Of a stretch of DNA of 44,321 nucleotides, positions 25,463 to 33,886 are shown in pieces; positions within the stretch are counted from its first letter, which is position 1; every line of letters starts with the position of its first letter. A program made the translations under genes and the position numbers. The stretch is from Lachnospiraceae bacterium. GTDB lineage: Bacteria; Bacillota; Clostridia; Lachnospirales; Lachnospiraceae. The notes under the pieces are model-generated. The model was not told the DNA's origin and searched no databases. It saw only the letters and a list, made by a program, of their open reading frames with translations. Where the stretch lies: positions 1-44,321 of the forward strand of contig JAEENO010000033.1 of assembly GCA_016283755.1 (NCBI GenBank), in the 5' to 3' direction.

Positions 25463-27430
25463 ATGTGCGAGAATTGTAAGAAGGGAAAATACTATATCAC
25501 AACCGCGATAGCATACACATCAGGTAAGCCGCACATCGGCAACACCTATGAGATCGTACTTACCGATGCCATAGCACGCTTTAAGCGTGAGCAGGGATAT
25601 GACGTATATTTCCAGACAGGAACGGATGAACACGGACAGAAGATCCAGCAGAAGGCTGAAGCAGCAGGCATGACTCCGAAGGAGTATGTAGATGAGAAGG
25701 CAGCCATGGTTAAGGATATCTGGGATCTTATGAACAGCTCATATTCGAACTTTATCCGTACAACGGACGAAGATCATGAGAAACAGGTACAGAAGATATT
25801 CCGTAAACTCTATGATCAGGGCGATATATATAAAAGCGAGTACGAGGGACTCTACTGCACACCGTGCGAGTCATTCTGGACAGAGAGCCAGCTTGTTGAC
25901 GGTAAATGTCCTGACTGCGGCAGAGAAGTAGCACCTGCCAAGGAAGAAGCGTATTTCTTCAAGATGAGTAAATATGCGGACAGACTCATTCAGTACATGA
26001 ACGAGCATCCGGACTTTATATACCCGGTATCAAGAAAGAACGAGATGATGAATAACTTCCTTCTTCCGGGCTTACAGGATCTGTGCGTATCGAGAACAAC
26101 CTTTACATGGGGCGTTCAGGTACCTTTTGATCCTAAGCATGTAGTATATGTATGGCTTGATGCCTTAACCAACTACATAACCAAGATAGGATATGACGTA
26201 GACGGCAACAATTCCGAGCTTTTCAAGAAGAACTGGCCTGCAGACCTTCACGTAATCGGTAAGGATATCATCAGATTCCATACAATCTATTGGCCGATCT
26301 TCTTAATGGCGCTTGATGTGCCGCTTCCGAAGCAGATATTCGGACATCCGTGGCTTCTTGTTAACGGTAACAAGATGAGTAAATCCAAGGGTAACGTAAT
26401 CTATGCGGACGAGCTTGCAGAAGTATTCGGCGTAGATGCGGTTAGATTCTTCTTATTACACGAGATGCCGTTTGATAACGACGGAGTTATCACCTGGGAA
26501 TTAATGGTAGAGCGCATCAACTCCGAGCTTGCCAATACCCTCGGTAACCTCGTAAATAGGACCATCTCCATGAGTAACAAGTACTTTGGCGGAGTTGTTG
26601 AGAATAAGAACGTAGCAGAAGACCCTGATGACGAATTCAAGGCAACAATTACCTCAATTCGTGATAAGGTAGAAGCCAAGATGGAAGTATTCCATACGGC
26701 AGACGCATTAAACGAATTATTCGGAATCTTTAGAAGATGCAATAAGTATATCGATGAGACAATGCCGTGGGCACTTGCCAAGGATGAAGCAAAGCGTGAC
26801 CGCCTTGCAACCGTGCTTTATAACCTCGTAGAAGGTATTTCAATCGGCGCAAACTTACTTAGAAGCTTTATGCCTGAGACATGTGACAGAATCCTGGCAC
26901 AGCTTAATGTAGAAAAGCGCGATTACGAGACACTCAATCAGTTCGGCCTTTATCCATCCGGCAATAAGGTTACCGATGCACCGGAGATTCTCTTTGCAAG
27001 ATTCGACGAGGAAGAAGTCCTTGCCAAGGTAGCAGAAATGCATCCGGAAGATACTGAAGAAGCTAAGTCCGAAGATGTTAAAGGCGTAGATATCGAGAAG
27101 AAGCCTGCCATTATGTATGATGACTTTGCGAAGCTTCAGTTCCAGGTAGGTTTAATCTTAGAGTGCGAAGAAGTACCGAAGAGCAAGAAGCTTCTTAAAT
27201 CCATAGTTCAGATAGGTAGCGAGAAGAGACAGATCTTATCGGGAATTAAGCAGTGGTACAAGCCTGAAGATATGGTGGGCAAGCGTGTAATGGTGCTTAC
27301 GAACCTCGAGCCTAAGATGATTGCGGGTTACGAATCACAGGGCATGATACTTTGCGCAGAAGACGATGAAGGCAATTTAAGTCTTATGACAACAGAAAAG
27401 GACGTTAAGCCGGGTTCCGAGATAGGTTAG
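25463..27430 (+). CDS. metG: Methionyl-tRNA synthetase
   Basis: 655 residues. Class I synthetase charging tRNA-Met. It has the HIGH-type motif HIGN (24-27), a CP1 zinc knuckle (CTPCES...GKCPDCGRE, near 135-155) and KMSKS (304-308). The anticodon-binding helical domain covers ~370-520. A C-terminal EMAP/Arc1p-like tRNA-binding domain (about 555-655: DFAKLQFQVGLILECEEVPK... RQILSGIKQWY) allows dimer formation. The length fits the long form seen in Firmicutes. It is the first gene of a housekeeping run with tatD and rsmA, a common order in this phylum. Preceded by GAAGGCGAG as ribosome site. Confidence 0.97.
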   Translation: MCENCKKGKYYITTAIAYTSGKPHIGNTYEIVLTDAIARFKREQGYDVYFQTGTDEHGQKIQQKAEAAGMTPKEYVDEKAAMVKDIWDLMNSSYSNFIRTTDEDHEKQVQKIFRKLYDQGDIYKSEYEGLYCTPCESFWTESQLVDGKCPDCGREVAPAKEEAYFFKMSKYADRLIQYMNEHPDFIYPVSRKNEMMNNFLLPGLQDLCVSRTTFTWGVQVPFDPKHVVYVWLDALTNYITKIGYDVDGNNSELFKKNWPADLHVIGKDIIRFHTIYWPIFLMALDVPLPKQIFGHPWLLVNGNKMSKSKGNVIYADELAEVFGVDAVRFFLLHEMPFDNDGVITWELMVERINSELANTLGNLVNRTISMSNKYFGGVVENKNVAEDPDDEFKATITSIRDKVEAKMEVFHTADALNELFGIFRRCNKYIDETMPWALAKDEAKRDRLATVLYNLVEGISIGANLLRSFMPETCDRILAQLNVEKRDYETLNQFGLYPSGNKVTDAPEILFARFDEEEVLAKVAEMHPEDTEEAKSEDVKGVDIEKKPAIMYDDFAKLQFQVGLILECEEVPKSKKLLKSIVQIGSEKRQILSGIKQWYKPEDMVGKRVMVLTNLEPKMIAGYESQGMILCAEDDEGNLSLMTTEKDVKPGSEIG

Positions 27431-27435
27431 AAGAT

Positions 27436-28227
27436 ATGAAGATATTCGAGACTCATGCGCATTATGACGACGAACAATTTGATAACGATAGAGCCACACT
27501 CCTTCCGCAGATAATTGCGGGGGGAGTTTCGCCTATTATAAATGTAGGAGCGACAATGCGCGGAACCTATGCGTCCGTGCGCTTTTCCGAAGAGTATAAG
27601 GATGTATACGCAGCGGTCGGAATCCATCCGTCCGAGTATAAGGACTTTAACGATGATACCATAGAGACACTCCGCACCCTCGCGGATAAGCCTAAGGCGG
27701 TCGCAATAGGAGAAATCGGCCTTGATTACTACTGGGATAAGGAAGAGGATGTTCAAGCCTTCCAGCGAGAGATTTTTAAAAAGCAGATAGCTCTGGCAAA
27801 AGCTCTTAACCTTCCGATAATCGTGCATTCAAGAGAAGCCGCCAAGGATACTTTCGATATAATTAAGGAAGAGTCAGACGGTAATCTTCGCGGAGTAATA
27901 CACTGCTATTCGGGTTCTGTTGAGATGGCCCGTGAATATGTGAAAATGGGATTTTACATAGGAGTAGGCGGCGTAGTAACCTTTAAAAACGCGAAGACAT
28001 TAGTTAATGTCGTGGAAGATATCCCGTTAACAAGCATTCTTCTTGAGACAGACAGTCCGTATATGGCACCTGCACCGCATAGAGGCGAGAGAAATAATTC
28101 ATCTTACCTTACACACGTTGCGGCAAAAATCGCCGAATTAAAGAGCACAACCGCTGAAGAAGTAATTAAAACAACCCGCGCTAACGCCTTTAAATTGTTC
28201 GATAAAGTCTGTAAAGACAATGAATAA
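27436..28227 (+). CDS. tatD: TatD-family metal-dependent hydrolase (3'-5' DNase)
   Basis: 263 residues. Amidohydrolase-type TIM barrel with metal ligands in FETHAHYDD (N-terminus), GEIGLDYYW with the bridging glutamate, VHSREA, HCYSGS and LETDSPYMAP. TatD proteins trim DNA ends and take part in DNA repair and quality control in the cytoplasm. It starts 5 bp after metG and precedes rsmA, the conserved metG-tatD-rsmA neighbourhood of Firmicutes. Confidence 0.95.
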   Translation: MKIFETHAHYDDEQFDNDRATLLPQIIAGGVSPIINVGATMRGTYASVRFSEEYKDVYAAVGIHPSEYKDFNDDTIETLRTLADKPKAVAIGEIGLDYYWDKEEDVQAFQREIFKKQIALAKALNLPIIVHSREAAKDTFDIIKEESDGNLRGVIHCYSGSVEMAREYVKMGFYIGVGGVVTFKNAKTLVNVVEDIPLTSILLETDSPYMAPAPHRGERNNSSYLTHVAAKIAELKSTTAEEVIKTTRANAFKLFDKVCKDNE

Positions 28228-28308
28228 ACACGAGTTAAACACAAAACTTTAATATAATTAATAACAATGAATCGGAGTATTTCGGTTCATAAGAACAGGA
28301 GCAGATAC

Positions 28309-29181
28309 ATGGCAAACTTGGGAATACCGGGCAATACGATAGATATTCTTAAGAAATACAATTTTAATTTCCAGAAAAAGTTCGGTCAGAACTTTTTAAT
28401 AGATACGCATGTGCTTGAGAAGATAATGGACGCAGCAGAGATTACGAAGGATGATCTTGTAATTGAGATAGGTCCGGGAATCGGTACGATGACGCAGTAC
28501 TTATGCGAAAGAGCACGCGAAGTCATTGCGGTTGAGATAGATAAGAACCTGATTCCTATCCTTAACGATACCCTTTCTGCATATGATAACGTGGAAGTAA
28601 TCAATGAAGATGTGCTTAAGCTTGATATAAAAGCACTTGCCGAGAAGCGCAATAACGGTAAGCCCGTTAAGGTTGTTGCCAATTTGCCATATTACATTAC
28701 AACACCTATAATAATGGGGCTTTTTGAATCAAAGGTACCGCTTAAGAGCATAACCATTATGGTTCAAAAGGAAGTTGCGGACAGAATGAAGACGGGCCCG
28801 GGTTCTAAGGAATACGGAGCATTATCCTTGGCAGTCCAGTATTATTCTGACCCTAAGATTATGGCGGAAGTACCGCCTAACTGCTTTATTCCGCGTCCTA
28901 ACGTAGGTTCCGCGGTAATAAGACTTGATAAGTGCGAAGAGCCTAAGGTCAATGTCAAGGATGAGGCGCTTTTGTTTCGAATTATAAGGGCATCCTTCAA
29001 TCAGAGACGTAAGACGCTGGTTAACGGTCTTAGTAACGGTGGAATTCCGGTATCGAAGGAAGAGCTTAAAGGTATACTGATAAGATTATTTGATAATGAG
29101 AATATAAGAGGCGAAGCGCTTAGCTTACAGCAGTTCGCGGCGCTTGCGGATGAAATATATAATTTGAAGAATCTACATTAA
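28309..29181 (+). CDS. rsmA: 16S rRNA (adenine-1518/1519-N6) dimethyltransferase
   Basis: 290 residues. KsgA/RsmA methylates two adjacent adenosines in helix 45 of 16S rRNA during 30S maturation. It has the family start KKFGQNFLID, SAM motif I VIEIGPGIGTMT, the acidic VAVEID strand end, the catalytic NLPYYI motif and the C-terminal helical domain (RIIRASFNQRRKTL). The start at 28309 is taken over an in-frame ATG at 28267 because AGGAG (28297-28301) precedes it and family proteins begin there. Confidence 0.96.
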   Translation: MANLGIPGNTIDILKKYNFNFQKKFGQNFLIDTHVLEKIMDAAEITKDDLVIEIGPGIGTMTQYLCERAREVIAVEIDKNLIPILNDTLSAYDNVEVINEDVLKLDIKALAEKRNNGKPVKVVANLPYYITTPIIMGLFESKVPLKSITIMVQKEVADRMKTGPGSKEYGALSLAVQYYSDPKIMAEVPPNCFIPRPNVGSAVIRLDKCEEPKVNVKDEALLFRIIRASFNQRRKTLVNGLSNGGIPVSKEELKGILIRLFDNENIRGEALSLQQFAALADEIYNLKNLH

Positions 29182-29205
29182 GCATAATGGTAAAGGATTG
29201 TTGTT

Positions 29206-30882
29206 ATGGCTTGGGATTACAGGAATATTTATGATGAGGAAATTCAGAAGAAGATCGAAATTATCGAGCGAAGAGATCGGAATGAATTTGATCTTGCAAT
29301 GAAGATGGCAGAAGAGCTCCTTGAGATTTCGGGCTATGGAGCGAAAGACAAGGCGCTTTATGCTTATGCTGTATTTAATGAGGGATTTTTGTCTTATTAT
29401 AATGGTGATGCGGCCGAGGCCTTGGAGAAGATTACACGAATCCAGTCGCTTCTTGAGGAGACGGGGCAGGTTCGCCTCTATGCGCGTACGTTCTCGATCC
29501 TGGGTGTTATCTATTCCGGTATGGGCGAAATACGTACTGCAATGGACTATTACATTAAAGGCAAGGTTGCTGCAAGTAAGTATAATATCGGTAATATACT
29601 TGCCTTTTTGGGTGTCAATATCGGTGTCATGTACATGAAGTTCGGCAGTTATGATAAGGCGAAGGCGTGCTTTGAGGAAGCTGTATGGATAGCGATGTCT
29701 CTTGAAGAAGATCCCGATAGTGAGTCGCTTTCCGATACCGATAAGGCGGTACTTCAGCTTAATCTTGCACAGTGCCTTATTCCGCTCAAAGATGCAAAGG
29801 GTGCGCGTGAGGCTTTTGAAAAAGCGCGAAGCGTTTTTGTTCCGGAAAATGCCGATGTCGATATCTATATGTACATGATTGAGGCGCAGTTGTGCCATCT
29901 TGAGGGCGATACAGAAGGACGTGATAAGGCAATTGCAACTGTAAGCAGCTATAACGGAATTAAGCAGGCTATTCTTGAAGCATTTGATGACCTTATGACC
30001 TACAGTATTTTCTTACGCGAGATCGGTAAAGACGATGAATTTATCGAGGTTATCAAGAATATAGACGAGCTTGCAAAGAATACGAATTCACCATACTTCG
30101 CATTAAAGAGTCTTGAGCAGAAGATTGCTTATTATGACAAGAAAGAAATGTGGAATAATTATTTCGCTGCAACCGGTGACTTCTATGAGATGGTCAAAGC
30201 TCAGCAGCATGAACTTGATGAATCCAATGCGCAGACACTTACTGCCAAGCTTAAGTTAGAGGAAGACAAATTTGAGCGGATGAAGTTGGAGCAGGAGAAG
30301 GAAGCGCTTCGAGCAAAGTCGGAAACCGATCCTTTAACGGGTATCAATAACAGAGCCAAGATCAATGAGCTTTCGGAAGTCAAGTTCCATGAAGCAATCG
30401 AAAAGGGACAGAGTTTTGCAGTAGAGATAATCGATATCGACTACTTTAAGGAATATAACGATACATACGGTCATCAGCCGGGTGACGAGGTAATTAAGAA
30501 GGTTGCGTATGCAATCGATGCAGCTAAGCGTCACCTTGGCGTATTCGCCGGACGATACGGCGGCGACGAATTCACGGTAATCTTCATTAACAAGGAATAC
30601 AGTGAAGTCAGTGCAATATCGGAGGAGATAAGACAACGAATCGCGGAATATAATATAGAGCATGTTAAGAGTAAGACCGGGCTTAACCGTGTCACCATAA
30701 GTCAGGGAGCTTTCTTCGGAAGACCTACGGCTAACAGTAAGCTCTGGGATTTCGTAGCCGGAGCGGATAAAGCCTTATATAAGGTTAAAGAGGCAGGTAG
30801 AAACGGCTTACTCGTATCGGCAGACGAAATGCTTAATATTTCGCGATTAGATGACGAGAGCGTCAGGAAATTATTATCTTAA
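29206..30882 (+). CDS. TPR-repeat diguanylate cyclase (GGDEF), cytoplasmic
   Basis: 558 residues. No membrane helix. Residues 1-330 form tetratricopeptide-like helical repeats (blocks around 45-80, 85-120, 125-165 and 185-220), a likely protein- or peptide-binding sensor. A coiled coil (about 335-370) leads to the GGDEF domain (about 375-535) with ETDPLTGINNRAKINE, DIDYFKEYNDTYGHQPGDEV and the complete active site GRYGGDEF. It would make cyclic di-GMP in response to a bound partner. It begins 24 bp after rsmA with an AAAGGA site. TPR-GGDEF fusions of this build are common in Lachnospiraceae. Confidence 0.92.
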   Translation: MAWDYRNIYDEEIQKKIEIIERRDRNEFDLAMKMAEELLEISGYGAKDKALYAYAVFNEGFLSYYNGDAAEALEKITRIQSLLEETGQVRLYARTFSILGVIYSGMGEIRTAMDYYIKGKVAASKYNIGNILAFLGVNIGVMYMKFGSYDKAKACFEEAVWIAMSLEEDPDSESLSDTDKAVLQLNLAQCLIPLKDAKGAREAFEKARSVFVPENADVDIYMYMIEAQLCHLEGDTEGRDKAIATVSSYNGIKQAILEAFDDLMTYSIFLREIGKDDEFIEVIKNIDELAKNTNSPYFALKSLEQKIAYYDKKEMWNNYFAATGDFYEMVKAQQHELDESNAQTLTAKLKLEEDKFERMKLEQEKEALRAKSETDPLTGINNRAKINELSEVKFHEAIEKGQSFAVEIIDIDYFKEYNDTYGHQPGDEVIKKVAYAIDAAKRHLGVFAGRYGGDEFTVIFINKEYSEVSAISEEIRQRIAEYNIEHVKSKTGLNRVTISQGAFFGRPTANSKLWDFVAGADKALYKVKEAGRNGLLVSADEMLNISRLDDESVRKLLS

Positions 30883-30909
30883 ATTATTAACTTACATAAG
30901 GAGGCTATT

Positions 30910-31326
30910 ATGAAGAAGTTTTTTGCGGAATTTAAGGAGTTTATCAAGCGCGGAAGCGTAATCGACATGGCAGTCGGTATCATTATAGGCGGAGCTTTTA
31001 CTGCGATAGTTAATTCGCTTGTAAATGATATCATAACGCCGGTTATCGGTATCTTTGGCGGTCTTAACTTTGACGAGTGGTGTGTAACTCTTACAGGAGA
31101 CAGTGTTCTTTATTATGGTAAGTTTATTACCGCTGTTCTTAATTTCTTACTTATGGCGATAATTGTGTTCTGCATAATTCGAGCTATCAATAAGATGAAG
31201 GATAGAACAAAGAAGGAAGAGGAAAAAGAACCAACCGAGAAGGAATGCCCTTACTGCAAGATGAAGATTGCAATCGCAGCAACAAAGTGCCCGCATTGCA
31301 CATCCGACCTTCCGGAAGAAGAATAA
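30910..31326 (+). CDS. mscL: Large-conductance mechanosensitive channel MscL with C-terminal zinc ribbon
   Basis: 138 residues. Residues 1-100 are a normal MscL subunit: N-terminal helix KKFFAEFKEFIKRGSVIDMAVG, pore helix TM1 with IIGGAFTAIVNSLVNDIITPVIG, a periplasmic loop and TM2 (ITAVLNFLLMAIIVFCII). The pentamer opens under hypo-osmotic tension. The usual charged C-terminal helix is extended by a CPYC...CPHC zinc-ribbon-like tail (about 115-133), not part of classic MscL. The ATG follows a perfect AAGGAGG. It is the last core gene before the A+T-rich island. Confidence 0.94.
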   Translation: MKKFFAEFKEFIKRGSVIDMAVGIIIGGAFTAIVNSLVNDIITPVIGIFGGLNFDEWCVTLTGDSVLYYGKFITAVLNFLLMAIIVFCIIRAINKMKDRTKKEEEKEPTEKECPYCKMKIAIAATKCPHCTSDLPEEE

Positions 31327-31357
31327 TTAGGATATATTGCCATAAAAAAGTAATAAT

Positions 31358-31417
31358 AAAGGAACTGTGTTTTCTACATATTAATTGAAAATATGTGTTT
31401 GCGCGGTTCTTTTTTTG
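31358..31417 (+). terminator. Terminator after mscL
   Basis: AAAGGAAC pairs with GTTCTTTT across a long arm that also holds ACATAT...ATATGT; a T7 run follows. It marks the left boundary of core sequence; the base composition becomes much more A+T-rich after it. Confidence 0.8.
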
Positions 31418-31516
31418 ATGCGGTTTAAAGGGGACAGAATTCACAAATAGATATTAAAAAACTGGTAGGTTCTATGACTATAATGTATAAGATAAAATAT
31501 AATTGATGGTTAAATA

Positions 31517-31882
31517 ATGGGGAAAATGTGTAATAAAAAAGTTCAAAATAGTTTGATCAGGAATATTATCATGGTCTTAACTATATGCAAAAGGGGGTCT
31601 TCCTATAGATTTTATACAAATGTTATATTAAAGATCCTACTAGGGTTCACACCTGCAATTGTTATGTATATTTGGAAATTGTTTTTGGATTTTGCAATCA
31701 TTGCGATTCGAGAAGATGGAAAAGGAATTGCAGAGTGTGTCGGGATAATATTGATATATTGTGTAATATCGTTATTAAGAGATAGTTTGACAAAGGTTGT
31801 TGATTATTATTCTAAGTGGGAAGCAGATTACTTAGATAAAACAATAGTTGAAAAAAGTCTTTCTATAACTATTCAATTTTAA
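31517..31882 (+). pseudogene. Truncated ABC-transporter membrane domain
   Basis: 121 residues matching only the start of an ABC-exporter membrane domain: a basic N-terminus, then helices FYTNVILKILLGFTPAIVMY and ECVGIILIYCVISLL, then the coupling-helix lead-in YYSKWEADYLDKTIVEKSLS. It breaks off at ITIQF-stop where a complete protein would continue for another ~450 residues with the ATPase. The next 180 bases are unrelated and richer in G+C. Probably the broken partner of the ABC half-transporter at 32066. Confidence 0.7.
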
Positions 31883-32050
31883 ATACATTTCAACGGCTGC
31901 TTGTTTTTGGCTCAAGTGAGTACATTTGGCAGACAACTCCTTTCGTTAAAGTCCAGATTTTTGTCCGCACCCTCGGTGGCTCACTTTCAAGTCAGCGTTA
32001 TTTATTTTAGTTTCTCAAATTCAGATTAGCCTTTATAAGGTTTTTTAAAT
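31883..32050. other. Unexplained insert-like segment inside the island
   Basis: About 170 bases with visibly higher G+C than both neighbours, starting where the ABC fragment stops. It contains AAGTGAG (near 31914) and CTCACTT (near 31980) as an inverted pair about 60 bases apart. No reading frame of note on either strand. It could be the relic of a mobile element or a recombination joint; no transposase was recognised. Confidence 0.4.
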
Positions 32051-32065
32051 AGGTGTGAAATTATA

Positions 32066-33613
32066 GTGGATATATTAAAGGTATTAAAAATTGAACTAAA
32101 AAATAAAAAAATAGCAATAGTTTTGTTAGTGTTAATACAATTGGTATCTGTGTGTGTGAATTCGCTTATACCTATATTGAGTGGTAATTTTTTGAATTTA
32201 TTAATAACGGGAATAAAGAAAGACGGCATTATCAAATATTCAGGGGTAATAATTATAATAGGAATTTTAGGGACTGTGTTAGCATACTTATATGAACTCG
32301 CTAGTGTAAAAGCAAAAAATAATGTATCGTTCAAAATAAATAAGTATGTGATAGATTACATACAAAAAATACCTATTAGAAGATTTGAGGAGTATAATCC
32401 GGTATATTTGAACCAAAGAGTTAACAGTGATTCAGCTGTAGTAGGAGGTTTTTTCTTTGATAATATTTTACTGGCAATTGTCAATGGATTGCAGTTATTA
32501 TTGATATTTATAATCATTGCAACTATGAAAATGACAGTTTTGTATATAATACTGTCGTGCATTTTTGTTTATGCCATAGTATACAGGATTGTTTTTAAAA
32601 GTTTGTATGTATACGGAAAAAGATACAAAGAAGAACAGAATATATTTTTTAATTCAATGAATGAAAATTATGAACTAAGTAGGGAAATAAGAGCTCATTC
32701 GTTATATGAAAATATAGCTATAAAATTGGTAGAAAGTTATAGACGATTTTTCGATAGCTTATTTAAATATATAAAAGTATCGGCATTGTTTATGTCTTTG
32801 GATTCTCTTATTAGTTTGATTTTTCAGGCAATAATTTTTCTGTATGGTGGGTTTCAGGTTATAGATGGAAATCTTTCTATTGGAGAATTTAGTATAATGA
32901 GCATTTTCTTTTCTAGCACAATAGCAATAATTAAATATTATTTTCAATGGGGGAAAGAATATCAAGAGTATAAAGTTTCTGTTGATAGAATTAACAAATT
33001 GTTGCTAATTGAACAAGAGGAAAACGGAACTGCCATTATTGATGAAATCAATAAAATTCAGATAAAACTTAGTGGAAAGTATATAAACATAGATAGAAAC
33101 GGAATATATGTAGTAAGAGGGGCGAATGGTTCTGGAAAAACAACACTTATATATAGAATAATTGGTCTATTGTACAGTGAAAATGTAGTTAAAATAAACG
33201 ATAAAAATATAAGCGATATAGATATTTATGAACTCAGAAGAAAAGTCGATATTATGCTACAAAATGAAAGAGTACCGAACATTAGTGTTGAAGATTATTT
33301 AAATCTAAACTTTGAATCTGTTGAACATATTATGAATAAGTTTTGTTTTGATGAACTTATTTGTTTAAAGGATATATGGCATAAAAATATTTTGGAAATG
33401 TCTGATGGAGAGAGACAATTTGTTGTATATATAAAAAATATAATGGGTAAAAATGAGATATTAATTCTTGACGAACCTAGTTCAGATATGAGTGTAGAAT
33501 CTATAAATTTGCTTATGCGTAGTTTAAATGTGTTAAAGCACGAGAAGAAAATTATCTTAATAACACATAACAAGCAATTATATGAAATGGCAGACAGTAT
33601 AATTGATTGTTAA
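32066..33613 (+). CDS. ABC exporter (membrane plus ATPase domain) of the RiPP cluster
   Basis: 515 residues. A membrane domain (1-310) with about six helices is followed by an ATPase domain (~325-515): Walker A GANGSGKTT, Q-loop MLQNERV, a degenerate signature MSDGERQ, Walker B ILILDEPSSDM and switch histidine ITHN. The ATPase domain is short, with several usual loops trimmed. No C39 peptidase domain is present, so it does not itself remove a leader. The start is GTG at 32066 after AGGTGTG. It stops 28 bp before the precursor gene and is the obvious exporter of the mature peptide. Confidence 0.9.
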   Translation: MDILKVLKIELKNKKIAIVLLVLIQLVSVCVNSLIPILSGNFLNLLITGIKKDGIIKYSGVIIIIGILGTVLAYLYELASVKAKNNVSFKINKYVIDYIQKIPIRRFEEYNPVYLNQRVNSDSAVVGGFFFDNILLAIVNGLQLLLIFIIIATMKMTVLYIILSCIFVYAIVYRIVFKSLYVYGKRYKEEQNIFFNSMNENYELSREIRAHSLYENIAIKLVESYRRFFDSLFKYIKVSALFMSLDSLISLIFQAIIFLYGGFQVIDGNLSIGEFSIMSIFFSSTIAIIKYYFQWGKEYQEYKVSVDRINKLLLIEQEENGTAIIDEINKIQIKLSGKYINIDRNGIYVVRGANGSGKTTLIYRIIGLLYSENVVKINDKNISDIDIYELRRKVDIMLQNERVPNISVEDYLNLNFESVEHIMNKFCFDELICLKDIWHKNILEMSDGERQFVVYIKNIMGKNEILILDEPSSDMSVESINLLMRSLNVLKHEKKIILITHNKQLYEMADSIIDC

Positions 33614-33641
33614 GTTATAAAAAAGTTAGGAGGTATTTGAC

Positions 33642-33869
33642 TTGTCAGTAAAATCAAATTATGAAAAGCCAAGTATTCAAAGAGACGGGATTAAACCTAG
33701 AGGGGTTTTGGTTATTCCTACTGTAGTAGCAGTATTTCCCAATGTTGGTGTTGCAGCAAATGCGATATTGTTTGCAAATGTATATTCAACAACAAATGCT
33801 TTAGTGGTTGCTAATGCTAATGGAGCTGTAAATGCTAACATAGGGGCTAATTGGAATTACAATAAATAG
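33642..33869 (+). CDS. RiPP precursor peptide with seven-fold NX5N repeat (polytheonamide-like)
   Basis: 75 residues, start codon TTG with a perfect AGGAGG (33628-33633) at 8-bp spacing. A short leader (about 1-20) contains Y7-x-x-P10-x-I12-x-x-x-G16, the pattern bound by PqqD-like recognition domains in lasso peptides. The core is made of Val, Ala, Ile, Leu, Gly and Asn with no Cys and almost no charge. Asn occurs at 34, 40, 46, 52, 58, 64 and 70, exactly every sixth residue, plus 60, 66, 72 and 74. NX5N is known from polytheonamide/aeronamide cores, where N-methyl-Asn side chains stack along a beta-helix pore. The cleavage site is unknown. It is not a nitrile-hydratase-leader proteusin. Confidence 0.88.
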   Translation: MSVKSNYEKPSIQRDGIKPRGVLVIPTVVAVFPNVGVAANAILFANVYSTTNALVVANANGAVNANIGANWNYNK

Positions 33870-33886
33870 GTATAGGGGGAGATTTA

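Noticed and set aside
29321-29638. 105-codon plus-strand frame within the TPR-GGDEF gene
   Set aside because: Arg/Met-rich out-of-frame shadow of the real coding sequence.
31883-32050. Group II intron or transposase in the insert-like segment
   Set aside because: No domain V-like hairpin and no reading frame with transposase motifs could be found; only a short inverted pair is visible.
33642-33869. Precursor as a lasso peptide, sactipeptide or lanthipeptide
   Set aside because: The leader motif is lasso-like, but there is no asparagine-synthetase-type cyclase, the core is too long and hydrophobic, and it has no Cys for thioethers.
33642-33869. Precursor as a classic proteusin
   Set aside because: Proteusins have a long nitrile-hydratase-like leader; here the leader is only about 20 residues.
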